A stretch of 64,000 nt of DNA from Chroococcidiopsis sp. TS-821 (lineage in GTDB: Bacteria; Cyanobacteriota; Cyanobacteriia; Cyanobacteriales; Chroococcidiopsidaceae), in assembly GCF_002939305.1 (NCBI RefSeq), contig NZ_MVDI01000013.1, positions 50,614-114,613 of the forward strand, read 5' to 3'. The translations under genes and the position numbers were made by a program. The notes beneath the pieces were generated by a model. That model was not told the DNA's origin, made no database searches, and saw only the letters and a program-made list of their open reading frames with translations. This document shows, in pieces, positions 1 to 9,700 of the stretch (its first letter is position 1; each line of letters begins with the position of its first letter).

Positions 1-1
1 T

Positions 2-700
2 GGCGTAATGAATTACTTGTTCGCAGGTCCTACGATTGCTTTTGCCGCCGGCGATCGCGTCGTTCCTGAACAAGTCCAAGGTCCTTCTTACGAGGCGTAT
101 CCGCCCCTATCTGCGCCTGAATATGCCAAGAAAATGCAAGAACTGCTGCAACTTTACCCGTGGGAAATTCAACTGACGCAGTTAAACTTACTGGCAAGTC
201 ACGATACGGCGCGATTAATGACAATTGCTGATGGCGATCTTTCCAGCATCAAATTAGCAACGCTACTGCTTTTAACGTTTCCTGGTGCGCCTAGTATTTA
301 TTATGGTGATGAAGTTGGCTTAGCTGGTGGTCTAGACCCTGATTCGCGTCGTGGTTTTCCGCTAGAAGCACACTGGGAACGCGATATCTTAGAATGCCAT
401 CGCCAACTGATTGCGTTGCGACACGCTTATCCTGCATTACGCACTGGGACGTATCGAGTTCTCTATGCAGATGCTGATATTTATGTTTTTGCGCGAATCT
501 TAGACAAGGAAGAAATTATTGTTGCTGTTAATACAGGTAATGCATCAGCAAATGTCACTGTATTCGCAAATGATTTAAAGTCGCAACCGAATAAAGTGTT
601 GTATGGAGAGGGTATCGTGCAATGGCACAACGCAGGTGAATCGATTCAAATCGAGTTAAGTTTATCTGCGCGTTCTGGGTGTATTGTTGGTGTAGGGTAG
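2..700 (+). CDS. GH13 alpha-amylase family enzyme, C-terminal part (cut by window edge)
   Basis: The reading frame is already open at the first base, so the N-terminal part lies outside the window. The visible ~233 residues begin with MNYLF, the end of the conserved DAVMNY region of neopullulanase/cyclomaltodextrinase-type GH13 enzymes. They continue with LLASHDTARL (GH13 region IV, where the histidine and aspartate contact the substrate) and GAPSIYYGDEVGL, a conserved loop near the end of the (beta/alpha)8 barrel. A beta-sandwich C-terminal domain fills the last ~80 residues. The enzyme presumably hydrolyses or transfers alpha-1,4/1,6 glucans in glycogen or maltodextrin metabolism. The family is secure; the exact specificity cannot be read from the C-terminal part. 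The stop is TAG. Confidence 0.88.
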   Translation, partial: GVMNYLFAGPTIAFAAGDRVVPEQVQGPSYEAYPPLSAPEYAKKMQELLQLYPWEIQLTQLNLLASHDTARLMTIADGDLSSIKLATLLLLTFPGAPSIYYGDEVGLAGGLDPDSRRGFPLEAHWERDILECHRQLIALRHAYPALRTGTYRVLYADADIYVFARILDKEEIIVAVNTGNASANVTVFANDLKSQPNKVLYGEGIVQWHNAGESIQIELSLSARSGCIVGVG

Positions 701-710
701 AGTCGGAGCC

Positions 711-741
711 AAAAAAAAGGGTTTGGTAATGCCAAACCCTT
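711..741 (-). terminator. Rho-independent terminator of the 103-aa gene
   Basis: A perfect 10-bp inverted repeat (717-726 with 732-741) surrounds a 5-nt loop. Eight A residues at 711-718 read as a U tract on the minus strand, directly after the hairpin. It lies 31 bp beyond the stop of the minus-strand gene at 773-1084 and 16 bp beyond the plus-strand GH13 stop. The U tract is only on the minus-strand side. Confidence 0.85.
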
Positions 742-772
742 ACACGTACAGGTATAGAGATGATTCTTGAGC

Positions 773-1084
773 TTAGGAGATGGAGTTTCCGGCTTGGGTG
801 AGCATTTGACCGAGTTGCTGTGCTTTTGTACCAGCTTCGCCACCAACACTTGCAGCAGCTTCAGTTGTTTTGCTGCCAACTTGCTTTAACGCTTGCGCAA
901 TACCAGAAGCATTGCCACTTGCCAATTGGCTTTTCAGTTCGCCCAAAGCGCTAGCAATTTCAGGGGCTGCGTCTTTTAGTTGCTCTTGCCAGCTTTCAAT
1001 ATTAGCTAAAGCTGCTTCCGCAGGAATAGATGTTAAACCACCTTGCAAAGCGGCAATGGTGGTATCTAAGTCTGCTTGTGCCAT
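773..1084 (-). CDS. Small Ala/Gln-rich hypothetical protein
   Basis: A 103-residue protein, very rich in Ala, Gln, Ser and Gly, with no signal peptide, membrane segment or cysteine. The composition suggests a helical, soluble, possibly oligomeric protein. The start is well supported: TAGGAGA lies 6 nt upstream of the ATG on the minus strand, and a strong terminator follows the stop, so it looks like a monocistronic, well-expressed gene. No family was recognised and no function is claimed. Confidence 0.75.
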   Translation of the reverse strand: MAQADLDTTIAALQGGLTSIPAEAALANIESWQEQLKDAAPEIASALGELKSQLASGNASGIAQALKQVGSKTTEAAASVGGEAGTKAQQLGQMLTQAGNSIS

Positions 1085-1388
1085 GATGTTCTCCTAGGAG
1101 AGTGTTTCCTTAATTTATTGTAAAGATATATTCACTTTTGTAAAGAGAGATTAAATTAAATTAAGTTTAAGTAAAGATAATGAGTTCTAATTGTCCAGAA
1201 GCAATGCTCTTGCTCGCAGATTAATAAGAAAAAGTTGCAACAAGCAGAAACTAATTTGTGAGAGTGACGTTATGCTAGAGAAAATTTACACAATACAGAG
1301 GCGATCGCACTTTCTAAGTGTAATCGTATCTAACATTTGCCACTTTCGGATGTTTGCCGGAACACAATCTCCATAAAACGAATTTGTG
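1085..1388. other. Intergenic region upstream of the 103-aa gene
   Basis: About 300 bp of AT-rich sequence between two minus-strand genes. It must hold the promoter of the 103-aa gene. A 61-codon plus-strand frame (1191-1376) has no ribosome site or recognisable product. No RNA gene or repeat was recognised. Confidence 0.5.
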
Positions 1389-1811
1389 CTACTCAGCAGC
1401 GACTAAACCTGGTACGAGTACTGCGTCAATCACATGAATTACGCCGTTATCTGCCAAAATATCCGACTGCAAAATATTAGCATTATTAACTTTAAGGTTG
1501 CCAGATGAAGATTCAACCGCGACAACTGAGCCTTCGACGGTTTCGGCTTCCTCAATTTGCATTAAATCTTCAGCTCTAACATCTCCAAAGGCGACATGAT
1601 ACGTTAGTATCCGCTTGAGCTTGTGATTGTCTTGCAGCAACGCATCAAGGGTCACGCCTTCTGGCAGCTTATTAAATGCTTCGTCTGTTGGTGCAAAGAC
1701 CGTGTACGGACCAGGACTTTTCAGGATATCAATTAAGTCAGTGGCTTTGATTGCTTCTACTAAGGTGTTGAAAGTTCCAGCGTTAACTGCAGTTTCGATA
1801 AGATCAGCCAT
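1389..1811 (-). CDS. Fasciclin (FAS1) domain protein
   Basis: A single FAS1 domain fills the 140 residues. Its hallmarks are clear: TVFAPTDEAFNKLP (H1 region), ILTYHV and a C-terminal NGVIHVIDAVLVP (H2 region). There is no signal peptide, so this is the short, apparently cytosolic form found in many cyanobacteria, unlike the exported adhesins. FAS1 domains mediate adhesion or protein-protein contacts; the partner here is unknown. Stop TAA at 1389; the ATG start at 1811 gives the usual length for the family. Confidence 0.93.
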   Translation of the reverse strand: MADLIETAVNAGTFNTLVEAIKATDLIDILKSPGPYTVFAPTDEAFNKLPEGVTLDALLQDNHKLKRILTYHVAFGDVRAEDLMQIEEAETVEGSVVAVESSSGNLKVNNANILQSDILADNGVIHVIDAVLVPGLVAAE

Positions 1812-1956
1812 GAGGTTTCAAAGAGCCGTTCAAGTAGTATTAAAAATCATTAATAAAATGAAAATAGCGGCTTAGCATCTATCAACAGAGAGGTTGTAGC
1901 TAATAGCAAATTGAAACGTATTGATAAACTAAGAGAGATCCCCAGTACAAAAGACT

Positions 1957-2190
1957 ATGCTCAAGCGTTCTAAGTTCGAAACAACCCAAACTCAAATTAT
2001 GCATCGGGCAGAAGAATTAATCGGTGCAGCTTCTAACCGGTACCGGATCACGGTTCAAGTGGCTAACCGCGCGAAGCGTCGTCGTTATGAAGATTTTGAC
2101 AATATAGACGATCCGATGATGAAGCCAGTGATTCGGGCAATCATTGAAATGTCTGATGAATTAACGCAACCGGAAATTATCGGGGAGTAA
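1957..2190 (+). CDS. rpoZ: RNA polymerase omega subunit
   Basis: A 77-residue cyanobacterial-type omega subunit. Omega helps assemble and stabilise the beta' subunit in RNA polymerase. The diagnostic stretch is an N-terminal helix followed by ANRYRIT-like text ([18 protein letters not shown]) and an acidic tail. The length matches cyanobacterial RpoZ, which is shorter than the enterobacterial protein. It is followed after 9 bp by a GTG-started exported protein, so the two are probably cotranscribed. Confidence 0.93.
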   Translation: MLKRSKFETTQTQIMHRAEELIGAASNRYRITVQVANRAKRRRYEDFDNIDDPMMKPVIRAIIEMSDELTQPEIIGE

Positions 2191-2199
2191 CAATCGATT

Positions 2200-2703
2200 G
2201 TGAGACGCAAGCGATCGCTGAGCTTATTCATCACTGCAATTGGAGTCGCGTGTTTAGTTATTTTAGGTTCAGGAAAACATAACTTCCTGCAATTGGGCTT
2301 TTTGCAACAACCGCCAGCGATCGCCCAAAGCGTAAGAATTAGCGATGCTTGGCAACAAGTTTATCAACAGCTACCAGATTTACCGCTCGAAAACCAGTAC
2401 GTTAACCGACAAACGGGAAAAGTCGACCCAGAAAACACTTTAGTACGACGCTTGATTAGCTACCATACCTACGTTAAAGGACGTCCGCCGAATTATCGAC
2501 TCGACTGGAAATTGACTTTAGCAGATTATCTTGGTGCAAACGAATGGATTCGCGAAGAAAGCTATCCAGGACACGATACACTGCGACAAAATCCCCTAGA
2601 AGGCGATCGCGCTGCGATTGAACGCCTCAGCCGCAATCAGCGAAACGCATTAGTGCAAGCGTTGGTAAACGTTTTTAGTGGTGTTTCAAAAGACAACTCC
2701 TAA
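2200..2703 (+). CDS. Conserved exported hypothetical protein
   Basis: 167 residues starting at GTG, 9 bp after rpoZ. The N-terminus (MRRKRSLSLF, then a hydrophobic run to about residue 24) is a signal peptide or membrane anchor; a likely cleavage region is around PPAIAQS (residues 38-44). The mature part is hydrophilic and contains NRQTGKVDPENTLVRR and a Tyr/Trp-rich middle (residues 85-115). Proteins like this occur in cyanobacteria, but I do not know a function. The spacing to rpoZ suggests cotranscription. Confidence 0.75.
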   Translation: MRRKRSLSLFITAIGVACLVILGSGKHNFLQLGFLQQPPAIAQSVRISDAWQQVYQQLPDLPLENQYVNRQTGKVDPENTLVRRLISYHTYVKGRPPNYRLDWKLTLADYLGANEWIREESYPGHDTLRQNPLEGDRAAIERLSRNQRNALVQALVNVFSGVSKDNS

Positions 2704-2806
2704 CACGCCACCAGAGACACAACAAAATCAATAATCAAGTTATAGTAACGGTCAATATGGTTATGACATTATCTAGGTTCAGAACCATTAAGCAAGTTAA
2801 AATTTT

Positions 2807-2830
2807 ACCTCTGACCCCTGACCGCTGACC
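2807..2830. repeat. Short heptamer-type repeat (CTGACCC family)
   Basis: Tandem TGACC units separated by CTC/CCC/GC spacers, just upstream of the DUF1818 gene. The same type occurs at 4375-4391 and 25599-25616, and in reverse orientation near 15652 and 63740. Such short tandem repeats are common in intergenic DNA of filamentous and some coccoid cyanobacteria. Confidence 0.6.
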
Positions 2831-2841
2831 TTTGCTGTCAT

Positions 2842-3207
2842 ATGAATCGTGTTGTTAAAAGTGGTAAAGGTTGGCGCGTTGGTTGGAATCCTCATGCGGC
2901 AAAGTATCAAGCTTTAATTGGTACAGATGACTGGGCGATCGAACTGACAAGTGCGGAATTTCATGATTTTTGTCGATTAGCTCTACAGTTAACAGAAGCG
3001 ATCGCTCAAATGGCGCAGGAATTAATGGAAGAGGAGAAAATTAGTTGTGAAGCCGAAAGTGAATTAATGTGGATGGCAGTGACAGGATATCCCCATTGCT
3101 ACAGTTTACGTTTTATTCTGCATACAGAAAGGGGCGTAGAAGGCAGTTGGACACCGCAAGCTGTTCCTCATTTAGTTCAAGCAGTGCAGATGATTCAGGT
3201 TTTCTAA
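2842..3207 (+). CDS. DUF1818 family protein
   Basis: 121 residues matching the cyanobacterial DUF1818 family from end to end: KSGKGWRVGWNP at the N-terminus, DDWAIELTSAEFHDFCRL in the middle, and GSWTPQAVPHLVQA at the C-terminus. Soluble, no signal peptide. The family is conserved in cyanobacteria and plastid-bearing lineages without an established role. It follows the rpoZ/exported-protein pair with a repeat between them, so it may be its own unit. Confidence 0.88.
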   Translation: MNRVVKSGKGWRVGWNPHAAKYQALIGTDDWAIELTSAEFHDFCRLALQLTEAIAQMAQELMEEEKISCEAESELMWMAVTGYPHCYSLRFILHTERGVEGSWTPQAVPHLVQAVQMIQVF

Positions 3208-3306
3208 GTCGAGGTTGGTAACTGGTCATTGGTAAATATCTTTCTCATTACCGATTATCTAAATCTTTTAATTCTCATGTAACTGTGTTAGCATAAATAT
3301 TCTTGA

Positions 3307-3380
3307 CGGGGCGTAGCGCAGCTTGGTAGCGCGCCACTTTGGGGTAGTGGAGGTCGTGGGTTCGAATCCCGCCGCTCCGA
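3307..3380 (+). tRNA. tRNA-Pro (anticodon GGG)
   Basis: A 74-nt cloverleaf. The acceptor arms CGGGGCG and CGCTCCG pair with one G-T. The D arm is GCGC...GCGC. The anticodon stem CCACT/AGTGG closes a 7-nt loop TTGGGGT with GGG at the anticodon position. The T arm GTGGG-TTCGAAT-CCCGC has one wobble. The discriminator is A. CCA is not encoded. No intron. Confidence 0.96.
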
Positions 3381-3400
3381 TATGTAATAAAGTTAGTTGT

Positions 3401-3857
3401 TTACTGTGACTCTCGTTTAATTGCAAGTATCTGGAATCCCCTATTTAGGCTGAATAGGAGTAATCCCAAAACTAAGCCGATAGCAAGTAACGGAACAAAA
3501 ATTGCGAGTCCGGATAACATAAATGCACCAATTGACTCAATTGTCGTGAGAATACTATTACCAAATCCTACAGTTAGTGCTGTTGAAGACAAGCGTGTAA
3601 ATCCGGTTAAAGCTTGAATAATTCCTGCTGAACCACCGCCAGCAAGTACCGCCATTGTCCATTTAAGCAGAGGATCGGTGTTGGGAAATAACGCCGCAGC
3701 AATCCAAGTCCCAAAAGCGATCGCAGTCGGGGTAGCAACCGTATCTAATAAGTTGTCAACCCAGGGAATGTAATAAGCCGCAATTTCAATCGCTGTAGCA
3801 ACACCAAACGCATAAAGCGCGGGATACGTTCCCATCCACTCAAATCCTGACGATAAG
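3401..3857 (-). pseudogene. DUF4126 membrane protein gene, 5' end lost at an IS junction
   Basis: The translation from ATG 3835 (144 residues) matches the DUF4126 family from about its residue 50 onward: GTYPALYAFGVAT, IEIAAYYIPWVDNLLD, then three or four hydrophobic segments. Seven more family-like codons (PLSSGFEW region) precede the ATG, and then the sequence becomes IS DNA at 3857/3858. The N-terminal part of the family, with the first membrane segment, is absent. An in-frame stop occurs a few codons into the IS. The remaining frame is intact and could be translated, but the protein would lack its usual N-terminus, so I call it a truncated gene. Function of the family is unknown. Confidence 0.8.
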
Positions 3858-4351
3858 GGAGCTTGCCAAATCGCTGATAGCCTCGGTCAGCTAGACACAA
3901 TTGCGACGGTACAAATGGCAGAAGACAGCGCTGGAGTAGCTTGAAGTCGTGCGTTTTCCCTTTCTCAACTGCCGTAGCGATAATCTTGCCAGTTTCAAAT
4001 TCGACTAACCGTCGTTGCGTGCCGTCCCCAACTGGTGGCACTCTGAAACTGGCGCTCGTGATGCACGCCCCTACTTTCACGTCACAAGCAATTGGTCTTC
4101 AACGCTCAATTTGTTTTGTCCGCCACGACGACCTTGGCGCTCTACGTCAGGACGCAAGACCGCAACCATCTCGTCCAACAAAGCGCGACTGATTCCACAT
4201 AATCGCTGGAACTCTGTGGTTGAAAGGTTTTGTCAATCAGTGTCAGACATGGCAGTGCCTCGATTTGTTGACTCTCACCATACTTTTACTCCTCTTTGCA
4301 ACCCCCTGTTTCCAACTGCCACGCTTTTCTAGTCTTCTTGCAGCAGGTCTA
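3858..4351 (-). mobile_element. IS5-type element remnant, copy 1 (3' end missing, internal deletion)
   Basis: Read on the minus strand, this matches the copy at 36955-37905 almost base for base. One terminal inverted repeat is at 4339-4351. The transposase side stops abruptly at 3858 inside the region coding DRGYQRFGKL, joined to DUF4126 sequence. Relative to copy 2 it lacks 203 bp between two 8-bp direct repeats (gttagtcg in copy 2; a single copy here at 4002-4009 on the complementary strand). It cannot encode a transposase. A 111-codon minus-strand frame (4080-3745) reads through part of the DDE region and then into DUF4126 out of frame. Confidence 0.9.
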
Positions 4352-4374
4352 TTGTTTAATCTTAAAGGTGTTAT

Positions 4375-4391
4375 CCCTGACCTCTGACCCC
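4375..4391. repeat. CTGACCC-type short repeat
   Basis: ccctgacctctgacccc between the IS end and the stop of fcl; same family as 2807-2830 and 25599-25616. Confidence 0.5.
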
Positions 4392-4396
4392 TTACT

Positions 4397-5341
4397 TTAG
4401 TTAGCGTGTTGCCGATACCAGTCAATCGTGTTTTTGAGTCCTTGTTTAAAATCAACTTGAGCCGTGAAACCGAATTTTTGCTTGGCTCGTTCTGTATCTA
4501 AACAACGACGTGGTTGACCGTTGGGTTTATCGGTTTCGTAAACAATTTCGCCGTCAAACTCCATCAGTTCGCAAATTAAGGTAATCAAGTCACGGATGGA
4601 GATTTCATCTCCTGTACCTAAGTTGACAGGTTCAGGCTCATTGTAAGCGACAGTTCCCATAACGATGCCCCGTGCTGCATCTTGGGAATAGAGAAACTCA
4701 CGCGTAGGACTACCGTCACCCCACACGCGAATTTCTTTCTCACCATTTTGTTGCGCTTCGTAAACCTTACGAATCAACGCCGGAATCACATGAGAGCTTT
4801 TCGGATCGAAGTTATCTTCTGGACCGTACAAGTTTACTGGCAGCAAGTAAATACCATTGAAGTTGTATTGTTGCCTGTAGGCTTGCAGCTGGACTAACAG
4901 CGCTTTTTTCGCTATACCATAGGGTGCATTGGTTTCTTCTGGGTAGCCATTCCAGAGATCGTCTTCTTTGAAGGGTACTGGTGTAAATTTAGGATAAGCA
5001 CAGATTGTGCCCACACAAACGAATTTTTCTACGCCAGCTTGATACGCAGCGTGAATCAACTGGGCGCCCATCATCAGATTATCGTAAAAAAGCTCTGCTG
5101 GTTTGGCTTGATTTAAACCAATACCACCAACGTGCGCCGCGAGGTGAATGACGATATCTTGCTGATCGACTGCGCGTTGGCAATTTTCTAAAGTACGTAA
5201 GTCACATTCTTGCGATCGCGGTACCGTGATTTTTTGCGGTTCGGCTCCTGCAAGATGCAATTGCTCAATGACTTGACGACCCAAGAACCCAGCCCCACCC
5301 GTGACAAGAATGCGTTTGTCTTTTAAATCTAAGGCTGTCAT
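4397..5341 (-). CDS. fcl: GDP-L-fucose synthase (GDP-4-keto-6-deoxymannose epimerase/reductase)
   Basis: Extended SDR enzyme of about 314 residues that converts GDP-4-keto-6-deoxymannose to GDP-L-fucose with NADPH. The Rossmann motif GGAGFLG lies near the N-terminus. The YxxxK pair (NAPYGIAKK) and the substrate-binding segments GPEDNFDP and [12 protein letters not shown] are present. In the active-site segment the usual Ser is Thr (VGTICAYP), while the conserved Cys two residues on is kept; this pattern appears normal for the cyanobacterial/rhizobial branch. The chosen ATG (5341) has AAGGA 9 nt upstream; another ATG at 5350 has no spaced ribosome site. It lies 32 bp behind gmd, forming the GDP-fucose operon for surface polysaccharide. 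Confidence 0.93.
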   Translation of the reverse strand: MTALDLKDKRILVTGGAGFLGRQVIEQLHLAGAEPQKITVPRSQECDLRTLENCQRAVDQQDIVIHLAAHVGGIGLNQAKPAELFYDNLMMGAQLIHAAYQAGVEKFVCVGTICAYPKFTPVPFKEDDLWNGYPEETNAPYGIAKKALLVQLQAYRQQYNFNGIYLLPVNLYGPEDNFDPKSSHVIPALIRKVYEAQQNGEKEIRVWGDGSPTREFLYSQDAARGIVMGTVAYNEPEPVNLGTGDEISIRDLITLICELMEFDGEIVYETDKPNGQPRRCLDTERAKQKFGFTAQVDFKQGLKNTIDWYRQHAN

Positions 5342-5373
5342 TTGTTTCATTCCTTGTCCGTTTTGCCTAAAAG

Positions 5374-6453
5374 TTAAAAGTGTAGACTACCCAACTCTTG
5401 ACGAATCGTAGCGAGATCGTGAAGCACTTGCGCACCATTACCATTGGGTGACTCTTGACCTAATGCTTTTAAATCAGCTTCTACCATCAGTGCGACCAAC
5501 TGCTCAAACGTAACCGACGGTTGCCAACCTAGTTTTTGTTTAGCTTTCGTCGGATCGCCAATCAATAATTCAACTTCTGCGGGTCGCAGATAACGCTCGT
5601 CAAATTCGACATAATCTTGCCAGTTGAGATTGACATAGCCAAATGCTAAATCAAGAAATTCGCGTACCGAGTGCGTTTCCCCTGTCGCAATCACATAATC
5701 GTCGGGTTCGGGTTGTTGTAGCATCATCCACATCGCGCGTACGTAGTCTTTCGCATAGCCCCAATCGCGCTTGGCATCGAGATTACCCATGTAGAGCTTT
5801 TTTTGTCTGCCTGCAACAATACGCGCTACTGCCCGTGTAATTTTACGCGTAACAAAAGTTTCTCCACGACGTGGCGATTCGTGGTTAAACAAAATGCCAT
5901 TACACGCAAACAAACCATAGGATTCGCGGTAGTTGAGGGTTTGCCAGTGGGCGTAGACTTTCGCACACGCGTAAGGACTGCGCGGGTAAAATGGTGTCGT
6001 TTCTTTCTGGGGAACTTCTTGCACCAAACCAAACATTTCTGACGAACCGGCTTGGTAGAAGCGAACTTCGATTCCCGTACGCTGTTGATAATCGCGAATC
6101 GCTTCGAGTAGCCGCAGCGTACCCATCGCCACTGAGTCTACAGTATATTCAGGTGAGTCAAAGCTCACGCGCACGTGTGATTGTGCGCCGAGGTTATAGA
6201 TTTCGGTTGGCTGAGTTTCTTCTAGAATTCGTCGCAGCGTTGTGCCATCAGTAAGATCGCCATAGTGTAAAAATAACTTGACTCCCTCTTTGTGCGGGTC
6301 TTCGTAGATATGATCGATGCGGTCGGTGTTGAATGTTGATGTCCGCCGGATAATACCGTGAACTTCATATCCTTGTTCGAGTAAAAACTCACTCAAATAG
6401 GAGCCATCTTGACCTGTAATCCCTGTAATTAGCGCTCGCTTGCGTTGCGTCAT
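5374..6453 (-). CDS. gmd: GDP-mannose 4,6-dehydratase
   Basis: 359 residues, normal length. It makes GDP-4-keto-6-deoxymannose, the substrate of the next gene. N-terminal NADP motif [11 protein letters not shown], then the diagnostic [13 protein letters not shown] segment, the SSEMFG active-site segment and YxxxK as [10 protein letters not shown]. First gene of a two-gene minus-strand operon with fcl, and divergent from the 5-oxoprolinase, with a shared 269-bp upstream region that carries a hairpin (6601-6633). Confidence 0.96.
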   Translation of the reverse strand: MTQRKRALITGITGQDGSYLSEFLLEQGYEVHGIIRRTSTFNTDRIDHIYEDPHKEGVKLFLHYGDLTDGTTLRRILEETQPTEIYNLGAQSHVRVSFDSPEYTVDSVAMGTLRLLEAIRDYQQRTGIEVRFYQAGSSEMFGLVQEVPQKETTPFYPRSPYACAKVYAHWQTLNYRESYGLFACNGILFNHESPRRGETFVTRKITRAVARIVAGRQKKLYMGNLDAKRDWGYAKDYVRAMWMMLQQPEPDDYVIATGETHSVREFLDLAFGYVNLNWQDYVEFDERYLRPAEVELLIGDPTKAKQKLGWQPSVTFEQLVALMVEADLKALGQESPNGNGAQVLHDLATIRQELGSLHF

Positions 6454-6600
6454 ACTCGATTTCTAATAACCTTTTCTGAATTGGATACCGTAAAACTGCT
6501 ACAACTTAGCATAAGAATCACAGATTCACCAGAAAAAAATTTGGTGTCGCTGTGGTAATGAACGACTGTTAAATTAAACTGTACGCGAACTCGCATCTGT

Positions 6601-6633
6601 TGCAAAGTATTCAGAAAAAATTCTGACTTTGCA
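6601..6633. promoter_or_regulatory. Bulged inverted repeat between divergent genes
   Basis: Arms TGCAAAG + TCAGAA (6601-6607, 6611-6616) pair with TTCTGA + CTTTGCA (6621-6633): 13 bp with a 3-nt bulge and a 4-nt loop. It lies 90 bp upstream of the 5-oxoprolinase start and 148 bp upstream of gmd. No U tract follows it directly, so an operator or an mRNA leader structure is more likely than a terminator. Role inferred only from position. Confidence 0.45.
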
Positions 6634-6722
6634 CGATATTGTTATTGCAAATCACTTTCTGTGGTTATTGATAACGTAAAGAATAGCAGCTAAAGATAAG
6701 TCAAATTTGTGTTGAGGTTAGC

Positions 6723-9700
6723 ATGAATGCCCGTTGGGAATTTTGGATCGATCGGGGCGGTACATTTACCGATATTGTGGCAAAAAGTCCCGCAGGCAAG
6801 TTAGTTGTTCACAAGCTGTTATCAGAAAATCCCGATCGCTACACTGATGCTCCTGTACAGGGTATTCGAGATATTTTAGGCATTGCACCTGATGCACCCA
6901 TTCCCGCCGAGCAAATCGCTGTGGTGAAGATGGGCACAACGGTCGCAACGAATGCACTGCTCGAACGTAAAGGCGATCGCACAGTTTTAGTCATTACCAA
7001 AGGATTTGGCGATGCTTTGCGCATTGGCTATCAAAACCGCCCAGATATTTTTGCGCGGCAAATTGTCCTGCCAGAAATGCTCTACGAGCGCGTGATTGAA
7101 GTTGCAGAACGCTACACTGCTCAAGGTGAAGAACTTATCAAACTCGATCTCGATGCCGTACGCTGTGACTTACAAGCGGCTTATGAAGATGGTATCCGTG
7201 CGTGTGCGATCGTGTTGATGCACGGTTATCGCTTTCCGGCGCACGAGCAGGAGATTGCCACTTTAGCGAGAACCATTGGCTACACTCAAGTATCAGTATC
7301 GCACGAAGTTAGCCCGTTGATGAAACTCATTAGTCGAGGCGATACGACAGTTGTAGACGCTTACTTATCTCCAATCCTCCGCAGGTATGTAGACCAAGTA
7401 TCAAGTCAGCTATCAGCGAGCAGTAAGGCAACCAACCCTTGTTTGATGTTTATGCAATCTAACGGTGGGCTGGCAGATGCTCAAACATTTCAGGGAAAAG
7501 ACAGCATTTTATCAGGACCTGCGGGCGGAATTGTTGGGGCGGTACAAACAAGTTTGATGGCTGGTTTTCATAAAATTATCAGCTTTGACATGGGGGGAAC
7601 GTCTACTGATGTCGCGCATTACAACGGCGAGTACGAACGGACTTTTGAAACTGAAGTGGCTGGAGTGCGTTTGCGTACTCCGATGATGGCGATTCATACG
7701 GTAGCGGCTGGCGGCGGTTCAATTTTGCAGTTTGATGGCGCGCGATATCGTGTTGGACCAGAGTCGGCGGGTGCAAATCCAGGACCTGCGGCGTATGCGA
7801 AGGGTGGTCCGTTGACCGTTACCGACTGCAATGTGATGCTGGGAAAACTACAACCAGAGTTCTTTCCCAAAGTCTTTGGTGTCAACGGCGATTTGCCGCT
7901 GGATGCGGAAGTTGTGCGGCAAAAGTTTGCCGAATTGACAAGAGAAATTGGCGATAATCGCACGCCAGAACAAGTCGCGGCGGGTTTTTTGGCGATCGCT
8001 GTCGAAAAAATGGCAAACGCGATTAAAAAGATTTCGTTGCAGCGCGGGTATGACGTCTCTGATTATACTTTGTGCTGCTTTGGCGGTGCGGGTGGACAAC
8101 ACGCTTGTTTGATTGCAGATGCGTTGGGAATGAAGCAGGTGTTTATTCATCCGTATGCGGGGGTATTGTCTGCTTATGGGATGGGACTGGCGGACGTGCG
8201 GGTGATTCGCGAACGTGCGGTAGAAGAGGTTTTATCTGAGGAGTTGGATTTAAAAGAGACGTTGGCGGCGTTGGAGGTTGAGGGGAGAGGGGAATTAAAC
8301 CACAAAGACACGAAGGACGCAAAGGAAAGAGGTGTTGAGGTTTTATCAAAGGTGCATTTGCGGTATGAGGGGACGGATGCAGCTTTGGTGGTGGATTTTG
8401 GTGATGTGGAGGTGATGCGACGCGAGTTTGAGGATTTGCATCGTCAGCGTTATGGGTTTATTGCGCCGGAGAAGCGATTGATTGTTGAGGCAGTCTCGGT
8501 TGAAGTGGTGGCTAAGCAAGATGTTCCTGTGGAGGAGGTGGTATTACGTAAGGACAATAAAAAAGCTGTGCCTGTTGCTACGGTGCAAATGTATGCGAGG
8601 GACGCTTGGTATGCTACGCCTGTGTATCAACGCGAGGATTTGCAGCCAGAAGAGTTGATTTCTGGTCCAGCGATTATTGTGGAAGCAACGGGGACGAATG
8701 CGATCGAACCAGGCTGGAATGCGCAAGTGAACGATCGCAATCATTTAATCCTCAAACGCTCGACAAACTCAAATGACCAATTCCCAATGACCAATGACCA
8801 ATTCCCAACTCACCCCGATCCCGTCATGCTGGAAATTTTTAATAATTTATTTCGGGCGATCGCTGAACAAATGGGAGTAACGCTGCAAAATACAAGTTCT
8901 TCGGTCAATATTAAGGAAAGGCTGGACTTTTCTTGCGCAATTTTTGATGGTGATGGACAGTTGGTTGCTAATGCACCACACATTCCGGTTCACTTGGGTT
9001 CGATGAGTGAAAGCGTGCAAGCACTCATTGGCGATCGCCGAACTACGCTCAAACCTGGAGATGTTTTTGCTTCTAATAATCCTTACAACGGCGGTACTCA
9101 CCTTCCTGATATCACTGTCATTACTCCGGTATTTCCCGCAAATCACGACAAACCTCTTTTCTACGTCGCCTCGCGCGGACATCATGCTGATATTGGAGGG
9201 ATAACTCCTGGTTCTATGCCGCCCAATAGTACTACTGTAGAAGAAGAGGGCGTTTTGCTCGATAATTTTCAGCTAATTGCTGATGGTCGATTTAGAGAAA
9301 AAGAGCTGTTGTCACTTTTAGAAGGCGGGCGTTATCCAGTACGGAACCCTAACCAAAATATTGCCGATCTAAAAGCGCAAATTGCAGCAAATGAACGCGG
9401 CGTTCAGGAACTCCAAAAAATGGTAGAACACTATCAATTGGAGACTGTACAAGCTTATATGAAGTTTGTCCAAGATAACGCTGAGGAATCAGTAAGACGT
9501 GTTATTAACGTTTTACAAGATGGCGAATTTACTTGTTATTTAGATAACGGTAGTGCCATTAAAGTAGCTATTTCTATTGATAGATCTACTCGCAGCGCTC
9601 GCATTGATTTTACAGGAACTTCACCGCAACTCGAAAGTAACTTTAATGCTCCATCTGCAATATGTAAAGCAGCAGTTTTATACGTTTTTCGGACTTTGGT

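Noticed and set aside
1191..1376. 61-codon plus-strand frame
   Set aside because: No ribosome site, no recognisable similarity, lies in an AT-rich promoter region.
3745..4080. 111-residue protein with transposase-like start
   Set aside because: It is the IS copy 1 transposase fragment reading out of frame into the DUF4126 gene; not a real product.
4015..4332. A 105-residue plus-strand frame identical to one at 36974-37291 on the minus strand
   Set aside because: Both are antisense shadows of the IS element; the identity reflects the duplicated DNA, not a conserved protein.
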